From positions 1 through 51,345 of the forward strand of contig CANREF010000010.1 in assembly GCA_947629575.1 (NCBI GenBank): a stretch of DNA of 51,345 nt, read 5' to 3'. Below are positions 33,499 to 42,100 of the stretch, piece after piece. This stretch comes from an uncultured Clostridia bacterium (GTDB lineage Bacteria; Bacillota; Clostridia; Christensenellales; Borkfalkiaceae). The first letter of the stretch is position 1, and each line of letters opens with the position of its first letter. The position numbers and the translations under genes were made by a program. The notes under the pieces were generated by a model. It was given only the letters and a program-made list of their open reading frames with translations. It was not told the origin of the DNA and made no database searches.

Positions 33499-35949
33499 AC
33501 ATTTATCTCCTTTTGATTTTGTTTTTTCGTTGAGAGATCCCTCGACAAGCTCGGGATGACGCGACGGGTCAAGCGATTCGGGATGACGCGACGGGTCAAG
33601 CGATTCGGGATGACGCGACGGGTCAAGCGATTCGGGTTGACTTGTGTCAAATGATTTCGGTTGACTTGTGTCAAATGATTTCGGTTGACATGTGTCAAGT
33701 GATTTCGGTTGACATGTGCCTTTTTTGCCGAAGCGCATGAGGCGCAGAGCGTTCGTCACCACAAAGAGGGAGGAAAGGCTCATCGCGAGCGCGGCGATCA
33801 TCGGATCGAGCGTTACGCTCGCCCATGCAAACGCCCCCGCGGCGAGCGGAATTCCGATACAATTATAGAAGAACGCCCAAAACAGATTTTGTTTGATGAT
33901 GCGCATGGTCTTCCTTGCAAGGCGGATCGACTTGGGAAGAGCCGCAATGTCGCCGCTCATGAGTACGGCGTCCGCGCTCTCAATGGCGACGTCCGTGCCG
34001 TTTCCCATCGCGATGCCTACGTCCGCCTCCTTGAGGGCGGGCGCGTCGTTGATCCCGTCGCCCACCATCGCAACGTAGCGGTTCGCCCGCCTTGCGGTGC
34101 GCAATTCTCTCTTTGCGGTCTCGTTCTCCTCCCGCCGCTCCTTCACATAGCGAAGTTTGTCTTCGGGGAGAAGTTCCGCCAAGAGGCACGTATCGTAGGG
34201 CGGGAATCCCGCTTCCCGCGCGATATAACTTGCAACGGCCCGATTGTCCCCCGTGAGCATGACGGGAAGACACCCCATTTGGGTGAGCGCGCCGATCGCC
34301 TCCCTGCTTCCCTCCTTCAAAGTGTCGGAGATGGCGAAGAGGGCGAGCACCTTCTCTCTAGAAGAAAGGAAGAGCACCGTCTTTCCCTCCGAAGTGAGTT
34401 TTTCAAACGTTTCGAGCCGTTCGGTAAATTTTATTCCCCTTGCCTGCATGAGGGTCTCGTTGCCAAGGAAATAGGTCTTGCCGTTCACCTTCCCGACCGC
34501 GCCCTGCCGCACGGCGTAGGCAACGTCTTCCGCCTCGTATCCCTCTCCGCAGAAATCCACGATGCAACGCGCGAGGGGATGGTTGAGCTTATTTTCCAAC
34601 CCGTAAGCGATTTTCCGCGCTTCCGCGCCCCCCTCGAAATACACGACCTTGGGCTTGCCTTCGGTGATCGTCGCCGTCTTGTCGAGCATGACCTCGTGCA
34701 CCGTCGCCATCTTTTGAAGCGCTTCGGCGTTTTTATAGAGGATCCCGAGGGAAGCGCCCCGCCCCGTCGCCGCCATGATCGCAACGGGCGTCGCCAGCCC
34801 TAACGCGCACGGGCAGGAAATGACGAGTACGCTCACCGCAAAGTTGACCGCTTGGGATAAATTTTTCGTCGCGCACATCCAGATGATGAACGTTGCAAGG
34901 GCGATGAGGATCACGGCGGGAACGAACACCGCGGCGATTTTGTCCGCAAGTTTTTGGATGGGCGCCTTGCTCGCGCCCGCTTCCCGCACCATGCGGATGA
35001 TGCCCGAGAGCATCGTATCTTCGCCCACCCGCTCGGCGCGGAGCTTCAAAAATCCGCTCGTCACGAGGGAAGCGCTCATCGCGCGCGAACCTTCGGTAAG
35101 TTCCACGGGCAGGCTCTCGCCCGTCACGGCGGACTGGTCGGCAAAGGCATGACCCGCAATTACCGTTCCGTCCACGGCGACCGATTCCCCCTGCCGCACG
35201 AGCACGATGTCGCCCACGCGCACGTCCGCAAGGGAGGTCTTCTCCTCCTTCCCGTCCCGCTCCACCGAAACGGCGTCGGGCGCGAGGGAGAGAAGTTTGT
35301 CGATTTCGCGACCCGTCTTGCGTTTTGAGCGGTCCTCGAGCCATTTTCCGAGGCAGACGAGGGTGCAGATCGTCGCCGCCGATTCAAAGAACAGGTTGAG
35401 CTCCATGCCCGCCATTGAGCCGCCGCTTCCCGACGTATGGTGGAGAATGAGCACCGCAAGGCTGTAAAAATAGGAGGCGAGGCTTCCCACCGTGATGAGG
35501 GTGTCCATATTGGGAACAAGTTTTACCGCCGCCTTCACGCCGCTTGTGAAAAATTTGTAATTGACGAGAAGAATAAGGGTGGAGAGGGCGAGCTGGAAGC
35601 CGTGATTCCACCAACCGAAGGGGACGGGCAGGTGGAGCATCCCGCCCATCGAGAGGTACATGAGTGGCACGAGCAAGATCGCCGAGAGCACAAAACGTAC
35701 AAAAAGTGTATTGACGTTATGCGTTTTTTGGGGCGCTTTGCCGTAGTCGTAAGCTCCGTAGCCGAGCGAAAACACCGCCGAGCGGATCTTCTCGTCGGTG
35801 AGGAGAGCGTCGTCATATTCCACCTCCATGCACTCGCCCATGAGCGAGACGGAGCAGGAAGAAACTCCCCCGAGCTTTTTCACCGTGCGCTCGATGCCCG
35901 AAGAACACGCCGCGCAGGTCATTCCCGTGATGCTGTATCTCTTTTTCAC
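33277..35949 (-). CDS. copA: Copper-exporting P1B-type ATPase, in-frame with CopZ
   Basis: 890 codons without a stop. Residues 1-70 are a metal-binding domain with GMTCAAC (C12, C15). The P-type core follows: eight membrane helices, TGES actuator, CPC metal site (C379, C381), phosphorylation aspartate D423 in DKTAT (normally DKTGT), NHPLA, LTGDN, and GDGINDAP. Near residue 742 the normal end (MRFGKKG) runs into a linker of SQPKSFDT- and SRHPESLDP-type repeats encoded by 24- and 27-bp DNA repeats, then into a whole CopZ domain (818-890, MMCAHC). GTG start at 35949 with AGAGGAAG upstream. Operon csoR-copA-copZ. Exports Cu(I). Whether the fusion protein is made is open, because copZ keeps its own ribosome binding site. 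Confidence 0.92.
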   Translation of the reverse strand: MKKRYSITGMTCAACSSGIERTVKKLGGVSSCSVSLMGECMEVEYDDALLTDEKIRSAVFSLGYGAYDYGKAPQKTHNVNTLFVRFVLSAILLVPLMYLSMGGMLHLPVPFGWWNHGFQLALSTLILLVNYKFFTSGVKAAVKLVPNMDTLITVGSLASYFYSLAVLILHHTSGSGGSMAGMELNLFFESAATICTLVCLGKWLEDRSKRKTGREIDKLLSLAPDAVSVERDGKEEKTSLADVRVGDIVLVRQGESVAVDGTVIAGHAFADQSAVTGESLPVELTEGSRAMSASLVTSGFLKLRAERVGEDTMLSGIIRMVREAGASKAPIQKLADKIAAVFVPAVILIALATFIIWMCATKNLSQAVNFAVSVLVISCPCALGLATPVAIMAATGRGASLGILYKNAEALQKMATVHEVMLDKTATITEGKPKVVYFEGGAEARKIAYGLENKLNHPLARCIVDFCGEGYEAEDVAYAVRQGAVGKVNGKTYFLGNETLMQARGIKFTERLETFEKLTSEGKTVLFLSSREKVLALFAISDTLKEGSREAIGALTQMGCLPVMLTGDNRAVASYIAREAGFPPYDTCLLAELLPEDKLRYVKERREENETAKRELRTARRANRYVAMVGDGINDAPALKEADVGIAMGNGTDVAIESADAVLMSGDIAALPKSIRLARKTMRIIKQNLFWAFFYNCIGIPLAAGAFAWASVTLDPMIAALAMSLSSLFVVTNALRLMRFGKKGTCQPKSLDTCQPKSFDTSQPKSFDTSQPESLDPSRHPESLDPSRHPESLDPSRHPELVEGSLNEKTKSKGDKCMKKTLYVEGMMCAHCVAHVEKALAEVAGVSKVKADLKKNKPSPVTVELSAEVADEALTAAVAEAGYTVSKIEG
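33541..33720. repeat. REP-like tandem repeats inside copA
   Basis: A CCCTCGACAAGCTCGGGATGAC REP-type end (33539-33560), then three identical-frame 27-bp units (33553-33633, GGGATGACGCGACGGG + TCAAGCGATTC), then about 3.5 units of 24 bp (33635-33720, GGTTGACTTGTGTCAAATG + ATTTC). All unit lengths are multiples of three. Confidence 0.88.
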
Positions 35950-35980
35950 TTCGATCGTCTTCCTCTGCGGAAATATCCGC

Positions 35981-36274
35981 TCATTGATACCGTTTGAAGA
36001 GCTCCACGATCTCGTCGATCACGCTCAGATCGCCCTCGCGCACTCCCTCTACAAGGCAGGAGTGCATATGCCGCTCGAGGATCGCCCCCGCAAGGCTTTT
36101 CACCGAACGGTCGATCGCGGAGAGCTGGATGAGTACGTCGTCGCAATATCTGTCCTCTTCGATCATCCTCTTTACCCCGTTCATCTGTCCTGTGATGCGG
36201 TTGATGCGCGCGATGAGCGCCTTTTTTTCTTCCGCGCTCCGCACCGTCTTTTTGGTCTGGCAACAGCTTTTCAT
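35981..36274 (-). CDS. csoR: Copper-sensing repressor CsoR
   Basis: 97 residues, CsoR/RcnR (DUF156) family, all-helical tetramer. The Cu(I) triad is present at the expected spacing: C44, H69, C73. Cu(I) binding releases it from DNA. GGAG about eight bases before ATG. First gene of csoR-copA-copZ, 31 bases before copA. Two TACCC-N5-GGGTA operators lie in its promoter, so it should control itself and the pump. Confidence 0.96.
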   Translation of the reverse strand: MKSCCQTKKTVRSAEEKKALIARINRITGQMNGVKRMIEEDRYCDDVLIQLSAIDRSVKSLAGAILERHMHSCLVEGVREGDLSVIDEIVELFKRYQ

Positions 36275-36289
36275 CTTTGAGTCTCCATA

Positions 36290-36339
36290 TACCCCTGTCG
36301 GGTACTTTTATTATATACCCCCAGAGGGTAATTTGTCAA
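36290..36339 (-). promoter_or_regulatory. csoR promoter with two CsoR operators
   Basis: Minus-strand TTGACA (36339-36334), 18-bp spacer, TATAAT (36315-36310). Operator TACCC-N5-GGGTA at 36316-36330 fills the spacer; a second at 36290-36304 lies downstream of the -10 box. Both match the known CsoR half-site layout. Confidence 0.9.
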
Positions 36340-36378
36340 CTGTTCGGGCGAAATTTTTTGCGAGTTTGTGCGAATTCC

Positions 36379-36407
36379 TTGAAATCCTCGGGCGGTTTGT
36401 GTATAAT
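36379..36407 (+). promoter_or_regulatory. Promoter of the uvrC operon, leaderless geometry
   Basis: TTGAAA (36379-36384), 17-bp spacer, TATAAT (36402-36407), then six bases to the ATG at 36414. Confidence 0.85.
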
Positions 36408-36413
36408 AAGGTC

Positions 36414-38225
36414 ATGGGCGAGAGCGTACTGAGGGAAAAACTCAAGTTGCTTCCGGGAGATCCGGGAGTCTATCTCATGCTCGACGGGGAGGGCACGGTC
36501 ATCTACGTGGGAAAGGCGCGGGTGCTGAAGAACCGCGTGCGCCAATACTTTCACTCCTCTCCCAAACCCGTGAAGGTGCAGGCGATGATCGACAACATCG
36601 CCGATTTTTCATACATCGTTGCGCCCTCCGAGGTGGACGCGCTCGCGCTCGAGAACAATCTCATCAAAAAGTACAAGCCCAAGTACAACATCCTTCTCAA
36701 GGACGACAAGACATATCCCTACATCAAAGTGCACACGGGGGAGAAATTTCCCCACCTGTCCGTCACCCGCCGTATCAAGAAGGACGGGCGGTACTTCGGA
36801 CCGTTCATGGGGGGCGTTTCATGCAAGGACATCCTCGATGTCGCGGCGAAGGTCTACGGGGTGCGCCTTTGCAATACCGCGGTGGCCGAAAAGCCCAAAA
36901 AGCCCTGTCTCAACTATCATCTTCAAAGGTGTCTCGCGCCGTGTGCGCATCTGTGCACACAGGAAGAGTATGCCCAAAGGGTGGAAAAAGTCCTCTCCTT
37001 TCTCTCGGGAAACTATGAGGAGGCGGAGCGCCTTCTCAAGGAGAAAATGGCGCTCTTTGCCGAAAACGAGGAATTCGAGCTGGCGATGGAATACCGTGAC
37101 CGCATCGGGATGCTCAAAAAATTACAGCTCAAGCGGATCACGGCGATGCCAAAGGACGTGGACGCGGACATTTGGGCGCTTCGTACAAACGGGCTCTATT
37201 CGGTGATCAGCGTGCTCGTCACCCGCAAGGGGATCATGCAGGGAAGCCGCAATTTCCCCCTTGAGACGGGCGCGGGGGAGGAGGGCGAGGACTTTCTGTC
37301 CTTCCTCATCCAGTACTATACCAATCACGAATTGCCGCACGAGATCGTAACGGGCGAGGAGTTCGACGACGCCCTTCTCGCCGACTATGCGCACGAAAAG
37401 GTGGGCAGGAAGGTGGAGATCGTCCGCCCGAAGTTCGGCGTGCGCAGAGAGCTCCTTACCATGGCGGAAGAGAACGCAGCGGAATTCCTCGAAAAGTCGG
37501 TGTCGGCGATCGCCCACAAGAACGACATGACGAAGAGCGCGTGCGCCCGCTTACAGACGATTTTGGGGCTCTCCCGCTATCCCAAGCGGATGGAGTGCTA
37601 TGATATTTCCGACATCTCGGGGGTGGACAAGGTGGGCAGTATGGTCGTGTTCACCGACGGCGAGGCGGACAAGTATGCCTACCGACGCTTCCGCATCAGG
37701 ACGGTGGAGGGGGCAGACGACTTCGCCTCCATGCAGGAGGTCCTTCGCCGCAGACTTGTAAAGCTCGGCACGGACGAGGAAGAGCGCTTTCCCAAGCCCC
37801 AACTCATCGTGCTCGACGGCGGCAAGGGGCAGCTCTCCGCGGTCAAGGAAATTTTCGACGAGTTGGAGATCACGGACATCGACCTCATCGCGCTTGCAAA
37901 GCAGGAGGAGGAAGTGTTCACCCTCGCAAAGGGCGAGAGCATCCGCATTCCCCGCGGAGATTATGCCCTCGGAACGCTCCAGCGTATCCGCGACGAGGCG
38001 CACCGCTTTGCGATCACCTACTTCCGCAACATCCATTCCAAGCGCAATCTGTCCTCCGTCCTCGAGGAGATCGAGGGGGTGGGCAAGCAAAAGAGGCTCG
38101 CGCTTCAGGAGAAGTTCGGCACGATAGACCGCATCATGAAAGCCTCCGAAAAGGAGTTGCAGCAGGCGGAGGGCGTCGGCCCCGAGCTTGCGAAGCGCAT
38201 CCGCAAATATTTCGAGGAACTATGA
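36414..38225 (+). CDS. uvrC: Excinuclease ABC subunit C
   Basis: 603 residues, standard length. It makes both incisions in nucleotide excision repair. GIY-YIG nuclease at 17-95 (PGVYLMLDGEGTVIYVGKA), UvrB-binding UVR segment around 200-235, RNase H-like nuclease around 385-540 (MECYDISDISG, VVFTDG), and C-terminal helix-hairpin-helix pair (IEGVGKQKR, AEGVGPELAK). ATG at 36414 is six bases past the -10 box with no ribosome binding site, so the message is probably leaderless. Heads the five-gene operon to mutS2; stop overlaps the next start. Confidence 0.95.
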   Translation: MGESVLREKLKLLPGDPGVYLMLDGEGTVIYVGKARVLKNRVRQYFHSSPKPVKVQAMIDNIADFSYIVAPSEVDALALENNLIKKYKPKYNILLKDDKTYPYIKVHTGEKFPHLSVTRRIKKDGRYFGPFMGGVSCKDILDVAAKVYGVRLCNTAVAEKPKKPCLNYHLQRCLAPCAHLCTQEEYAQRVEKVLSFLSGNYEEAERLLKEKMALFAENEEFELAMEYRDRIGMLKKLQLKRITAMPKDVDADIWALRTNGLYSVISVLVTRKGIMQGSRNFPLETGAGEEGEDFLSFLIQYYTNHELPHEIVTGEEFDDALLADYAHEKVGRKVEIVRPKFGVRRELLTMAEENAAEFLEKSVSAIAHKNDMTKSACARLQTILGLSRYPKRMECYDISDISGVDKVGSMVVFTDGEADKYAYRRFRIRTVEGADDFASMQEVLRRRLVKLGTDEEERFPKPQLIVLDGGKGQLSAVKEIFDELEITDIDLIALAKQEEEVFTLAKGESIRIPRGDYALGTLQRIRDEAHRFAITYFRNIHSKRNLSSVLEEIEGVGKQKRLALQEKFGTIDRIMKASEKELQQAEGVGPELAKRIRKYFEEL

Positions 38226-39019
38226 GATATAAATTATTTTTATCCGATTTCGACGGGACGCTCGTCCGCGGGGACGGGACGATCTCAAAAGAGAACATCG
38301 AGGCGATCGGGGAATACCGCCGCCGCGGCGGGATCTTTGCCGTCGTCACGGGAAGGATGGTCCGCTCCATTCTTCCCCGCCTCAAGGAGTTGGGGCTGAA
38401 AGAGGGGCTCGTCGTCGCCTATCAGGGCGGGACGATCGCCGACATCGCGACGGGCACGCTCCTCAAGGCGGACGGGTTTTCGCCCGAACAGGCGGCGGAG
38501 GCGATCCGCTTCCTCGGGGACGAACATATCCACGCCTATATCGACGACGAACTCTTTGTCAACCGCAGCGACGGATTCCTGAAGATGTATGAAAAGACCT
38601 GCGGCGTACGCGGGAGACGGGAGGAGAGGCTTGCGGACTTCGTGCTCGAACGGGGACGACCCGTTGCCAAAGTTCTCGTGATGATCCCCCCCGAAAGGAG
38701 GGCGGCGCTCTTTGAGCGGTGCAAGGCGCTCGGAGAGGGCTATACCGTGACGGCTTCCGCTGGCTTTTTGGTGGAGATCCTTCCCGCGGGAGTGAGCAAG
38801 GCGCAGGCGGTGGACTTCCTCGCCGCGCACTACGGCCTTTCGCTCGGGGAGACCGCGGCGATCGGAGACCAGCTCAACGACCTGCCCATGATCCGAAGGG
38901 CGGGAGGGGGATTTGCCGTCGCCAATGCGGAGGAAGAGGTGCGCAGCGCCGCGCTTATCGTCGCTTCCTGCGAGGAGAACGGCGTAAAAGAAGCGTTGGA
39001 AATTGCAATGGGGGACTGA
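38222..39019 (+). CDS. HAD-superfamily phosphatase, Cof type
   Basis: 265 residues. DFDGT nucleophile motif (D9, D11), VVTGR motif II, lysine motif in VAKVLVM, and the GDQLNDLPMI acidic motif IV of the Cof/YidA sugar-phosphatase group with a C2-type cap in the middle. Dephosphorylates small phosphorylated metabolites; exact substrate unknown. ATGA overlap with uvrC. Confidence 0.92.
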   Translation: MRYKLFLSDFDGTLVRGDGTISKENIEAIGEYRRRGGIFAVVTGRMVRSILPRLKELGLKEGLVVAYQGGTIADIATGTLLKADGFSPEQAAEAIRFLGDEHIHAYIDDELFVNRSDGFLKMYEKTCGVRGRREERLADFVLERGRPVAKVLVMIPPERRAALFERCKALGEGYTVTASAGFLVEILPAGVSKAQAVDFLAAHYGLSLGETAAIGDQLNDLPMIRRAGGGFAVANAEEEVRSAALIVASCEENGVKEALEIAMGD

Positions 39020-39020
39020 T

Positions 39021-39947
39021 ATGAGCGAAAATTTTCTTCCGAGCGAAGTTGTCATGCTCGATAAATTTGCCTTCGACCTCGGGCTCACGCTGCTCTATGC
39101 GGGAAGGGGCATCCTCACCTTCACGAGCAGCGGCGTAGACCGCCCGGGGCTCAGACTTGCCGGGTTTTACCGCTATTTCGATACCCGCCGTATCCTCGTA
39201 TTCGGACAGACGGAGTACGAATATCTGCGCGCTTTTTCGGAGGAAGAGCGCCGCGATAAGCTCAAAAAGCTGTGCGAATGCGGGGAGATCCCCTGCATCG
39301 TCGTCTCCCGCGATCTGCCCGTTCTGCCCGAGCTTTTGGACTGTGCGCGGGATACGGGAACGCCCGTGTTCCGTTCGGGCAAAATGACGACCCTGCTCAT
39401 GAGCGATCTCGTCATCTATCTCAACCGTCTGCTCGCCCCGACGACGACCGTTCACGGCGTTCTTTTGGACGTGTTCGGCGTGGGACTTTTGATCACGGGA
39501 ACGAGCGGCGTGGGCAAGAGCGAGACCGCAATGGAGCTCATCAAGCGCGGACACCGCCTCGTCGCGGACGATTCCGTGCTCATAAAGAGGGTGGAGAACG
39601 AACTCATCGGCACTGCGCCCGAGCGCATCCGCTATTTCATGGAACTCAGGGGCATCGGCATCATCAACGTCAAGAACATGTACGGTTCGGGTTCTATTCT
39701 CGGCGAGAAGGACGTGGAACTCGTCATGGAGCTCGAGCACTGGAAGCGGGACAAGGCGTACGACCGCATCGGCGGGGAGGAGAACGTGGAGGAGATCCTC
39801 GGGGTGAAAGTGCCCAAGATCGTCGTTCCCGTCTCTCCGGGGCGCAATCTCGCCATCCTCATCGAGGTCGCCGCCCGCAATTACCGCCTCAAGAACATGG
39901 GCTATGACGCAGCGCAGGAGCTCATCCAGCGCACGATCGGAAGATGA
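39021..39947 (+). CDS. hprK: HPr kinase/phosphorylase
   Basis: 308 residues. Phosphorylates Ser46 of HPr in carbon catabolite repression and reverses it. N-terminal HprK domain, then the P-loop GTSGVGKSE (about 158-166), DDSVLI, and the family signature ELRGIGIINVKNMYGSGS. GGGGG precedes ATG, one base after the previous stop; the stop overlaps the U32 gene start. Shows that a PTS-type catabolite control exists in this organism, though the partners are outside the window. Confidence 0.95.
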   Translation: MSENFLPSEVVMLDKFAFDLGLTLLYAGRGILTFTSSGVDRPGLRLAGFYRYFDTRRILVFGQTEYEYLRAFSEEERRDKLKKLCECGEIPCIVVSRDLPVLPELLDCARDTGTPVFRSGKMTTLLMSDLVIYLNRLLAPTTTVHGVLLDVFGVGLLITGTSGVGKSETAMELIKRGHRLVADDSVLIKRVENELIGTAPERIRYFMELRGIGIINVKNMYGSGSILGEKDVELVMELEHWKRDKAYDRIGGEENVEEILGVKVPKIVVPVSPGRNLAILIEVAARNYRLKNMGYDAAQELIQRTIGR

Positions 39948-42100
39948 GCCCCGAGATCCTTGCCCCCGCGGGGGACGAGCGGTGTGCCCGCGCCGCCATT
40001 CTAAGCGGCGCAGACGCTCTGTATCTCGGGCTCACCGCCTTTTCCGCAAGAAGGGAAGCGGCGAATTTCGACGCCGAAGGGCTCAAAAAACTCACAACGT
40101 ATGCCCATTTATTGGGCGTTAAGGTCTATGTCTGCCTCAATACCCTCGTCAAAGAGAGCGAGCTCGACGCCTTTTTCCAAAGCGTCGGCTGCGCGTGGGA
40201 AGGGGGCGCGGACGCCATTTTAATGCAGGATATGTTCCTCGGAAAGGCGCTCAAAGAGCGATTCCCGTCGCTCACCCTTCACCTCTCCACGCAGGCGGGC
40301 TGCTGCAATGAAAGAGGGGCGGCGCTCGCCAAGGAGTGCGGGTTTTCCCGCGTGGTGCTCGCCCGCGAAACGCCGCTTTCCGAGATCGAAAAAATCGCTT
40401 CCGTCATCGAGACGGAGGTCTTCGTGCAGGGGGCGCTCTGCACCTGTTTTTCGGGACAGTGCTATTTTTCCTCCTTTGCGGGGAACAACAGCGGGAACAG
40501 GGGGCTGTGCAAACAGCCCTGCCGCAAGAAATATTCGATCGACAGACAGGGCTTCGAAACGCCCGCCTATGCCCTCTCCCTCTCCGATCTGTGCGTGGGC
40601 GAGAGAGTGAGGGAACTTTTAGACGCGGGGGTCGTCTCCCTCAAGATCGAGGGCAGGATGAGACGGCCCGAGTACGTCGCAGCCGCCGTCACATACTACC
40701 GCGCCCTGCTCGCGGGAGAGCCCGCGGAAGGGGCTTTTTCCGACCTCAAGCGCGCCTACAACAGGGGAGATTATACCCATGGGCTCGCGTTCGGGCAGGG
40801 GAAAGATCTCCTTTCCCGCAGGGTGCAGGGGCACATCGGCGAAAGGGTCGGAAACATGCGGGACGGTTCTTTCTGCGAGAGCGGTCATCCCGCGCGCGAA
40901 GGGGACGGGTTCAAGATCCTGCGCGGCGGGGAAGAGGTCGGCGGCGCTCGCTTTGCGGGCGCGGGCAAGGGGGGATTTTTCCTCTCCTCTCGCGAAAAAC
41001 TTCTGCGCGGAGACGAGGTGCGCCTCACGACGGACAGCGCTCTGCCCGCCCGCCTCGAGCGGGAGAGGACAAGGGAGATCGTGCTCTCCCTGCGCTTCGT
41101 CGCGGGAGAGCCCGCGGAGGCTTCCTGCGGCGATTTTCGCTACACGGGAAGCGTTTTGGAGAGGGCGAAGAGCGCGCCGCTCACCCGCGGAGAGCTCGAG
41201 CGCTGTTTTGAAAAGACGGACGGTCTGCCCTTTTTTGTGCGGTTCGGACGGGTGGAGACCGCGGACGCATTCCTGCCGAAGTCGGCGCTCAACGCCTTCC
41301 GCCGCGCCTTCTTCGAGGAGCTCGTCTCCCGCCTCGTGCCCCCGCGTACACCGCTCGGGAAGGCCGAACTTCCCGCCCTCTCCCTCTGTAAAACAGCCAT
41401 GACGGCGCTGATCTCGCCCGATTTGGAGGGGCTTGAGGCGGATATCCTCATCTTTAAGCCGCGCGATTTTGGGAACATCTCCGCGGAGGAGGTCGCAAAG
41501 GGACGGGGCAGAAAATTTCTCTTCCTTCCCCCCTTTTTCACCCGCGCGGACGAGGAACTCATCCGTGAAAAGCTCTCCCTCTTCGACGGGATCTACAGCG
41601 ACGGATATTACGGGCTCTCCCTCGCAAACGAGACCCGTTTGCCGTTTTTTGCGGGAACGGGGTGGAATTTGTCCAACCGCGGCGCAATTTCCGAGGCAAA
41701 ACGGGCGGGCGTTTCCTATTTTGCATTGTCCAAAGAACTCACCTCCGCCGAGCAGGACGCGCTGTCTGCGGAGGGCGCTTTTGCGCTCACCCTCGGGGGA
41801 GTGAAGATCATGGACCTTCTCTATTGCCCCTTCGGGCGCACCTGCGGAAAGTGCGATAAGCGGGGGCAATACATCCTCACCGACGAGGAGGGGCGGAAGT
41901 TCCCGCTCAGGCGATACCTTGCGGGGAACTGCCGTTTCGAGCTCTATAACTGCGCCCCCCTGAGAGGGGAGCGCACGCGAGCGGGGGCGCTCGCCGATCT
42001 GACGGGACAAGACCCCTCGCTTTCATCCTTCGCCGCATGTCCCGAGGCCGCACCGCTCGACGGCGCGACGCGCGGGCACACCAACAGGAGTTTGCTATGA
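39944..42100 (+). CDS. U32-family peptidase / RlhA-like protein
   Basis: 718 residues. N-terminal U32 barrel (ILAPAGDERCARAAILSGAD, then HLSTQAGCCNERG), the cysteine cluster C-T-C-FSGQC with GNNSGNRGLCKQPCRK, which in this family holds an Fe-S cluster, and a C-terminal DUF3656-type domain of about 400 residues. Some U32 proteins are collagenase-like proteases; the cysteine-cluster group includes the rRNA hydroxylase RlhA, so an RNA-modification role is a real alternative. Overlaps hprK and mutS2 by four bases each. Confidence 0.9.
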   Translation: MSPEILAPAGDERCARAAILSGADALYLGLTAFSARREAANFDAEGLKKLTTYAHLLGVKVYVCLNTLVKESELDAFFQSVGCAWEGGADAILMQDMFLGKALKERFPSLTLHLSTQAGCCNERGAALAKECGFSRVVLARETPLSEIEKIASVIETEVFVQGALCTCFSGQCYFSSFAGNNSGNRGLCKQPCRKKYSIDRQGFETPAYALSLSDLCVGERVRELLDAGVVSLKIEGRMRRPEYVAAAVTYYRALLAGEPAEGAFSDLKRAYNRGDYTHGLAFGQGKDLLSRRVQGHIGERVGNMRDGSFCESGHPAREGDGFKILRGGEEVGGARFAGAGKGGFFLSSREKLLRGDEVRLTTDSALPARLERERTREIVLSLRFVAGEPAEASCGDFRYTGSVLERAKSAPLTRGELERCFEKTDGLPFFVRFGRVETADAFLPKSALNAFRRAFFEELVSRLVPPRTPLGKAELPALSLCKTAMTALISPDLEGLEADILIFKPRDFGNISAEEVAKGRGRKFLFLPPFFTRADEELIREKLSLFDGIYSDGYYGLSLANETRLPFFAGTGWNLSNRGAISEAKRAGVSYFALSKELTSAEQDALSAEGAFALTLGGVKIMDLLYCPFGRTCGKCDKRGQYILTDEEGRKFPLRRYLAGNCRFELYNCAPLRGERTRAGALADLTGQDPSLSSFAACPEAAPLDGATRGHTNRSLL

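Noticed and set aside
33541..33720. Possible CRISPR array in copA
   Set aside because: Units are contiguous 24- and 27-bp tandem repeats without unique spacers, are in frame with copA, and no cas gene is near.
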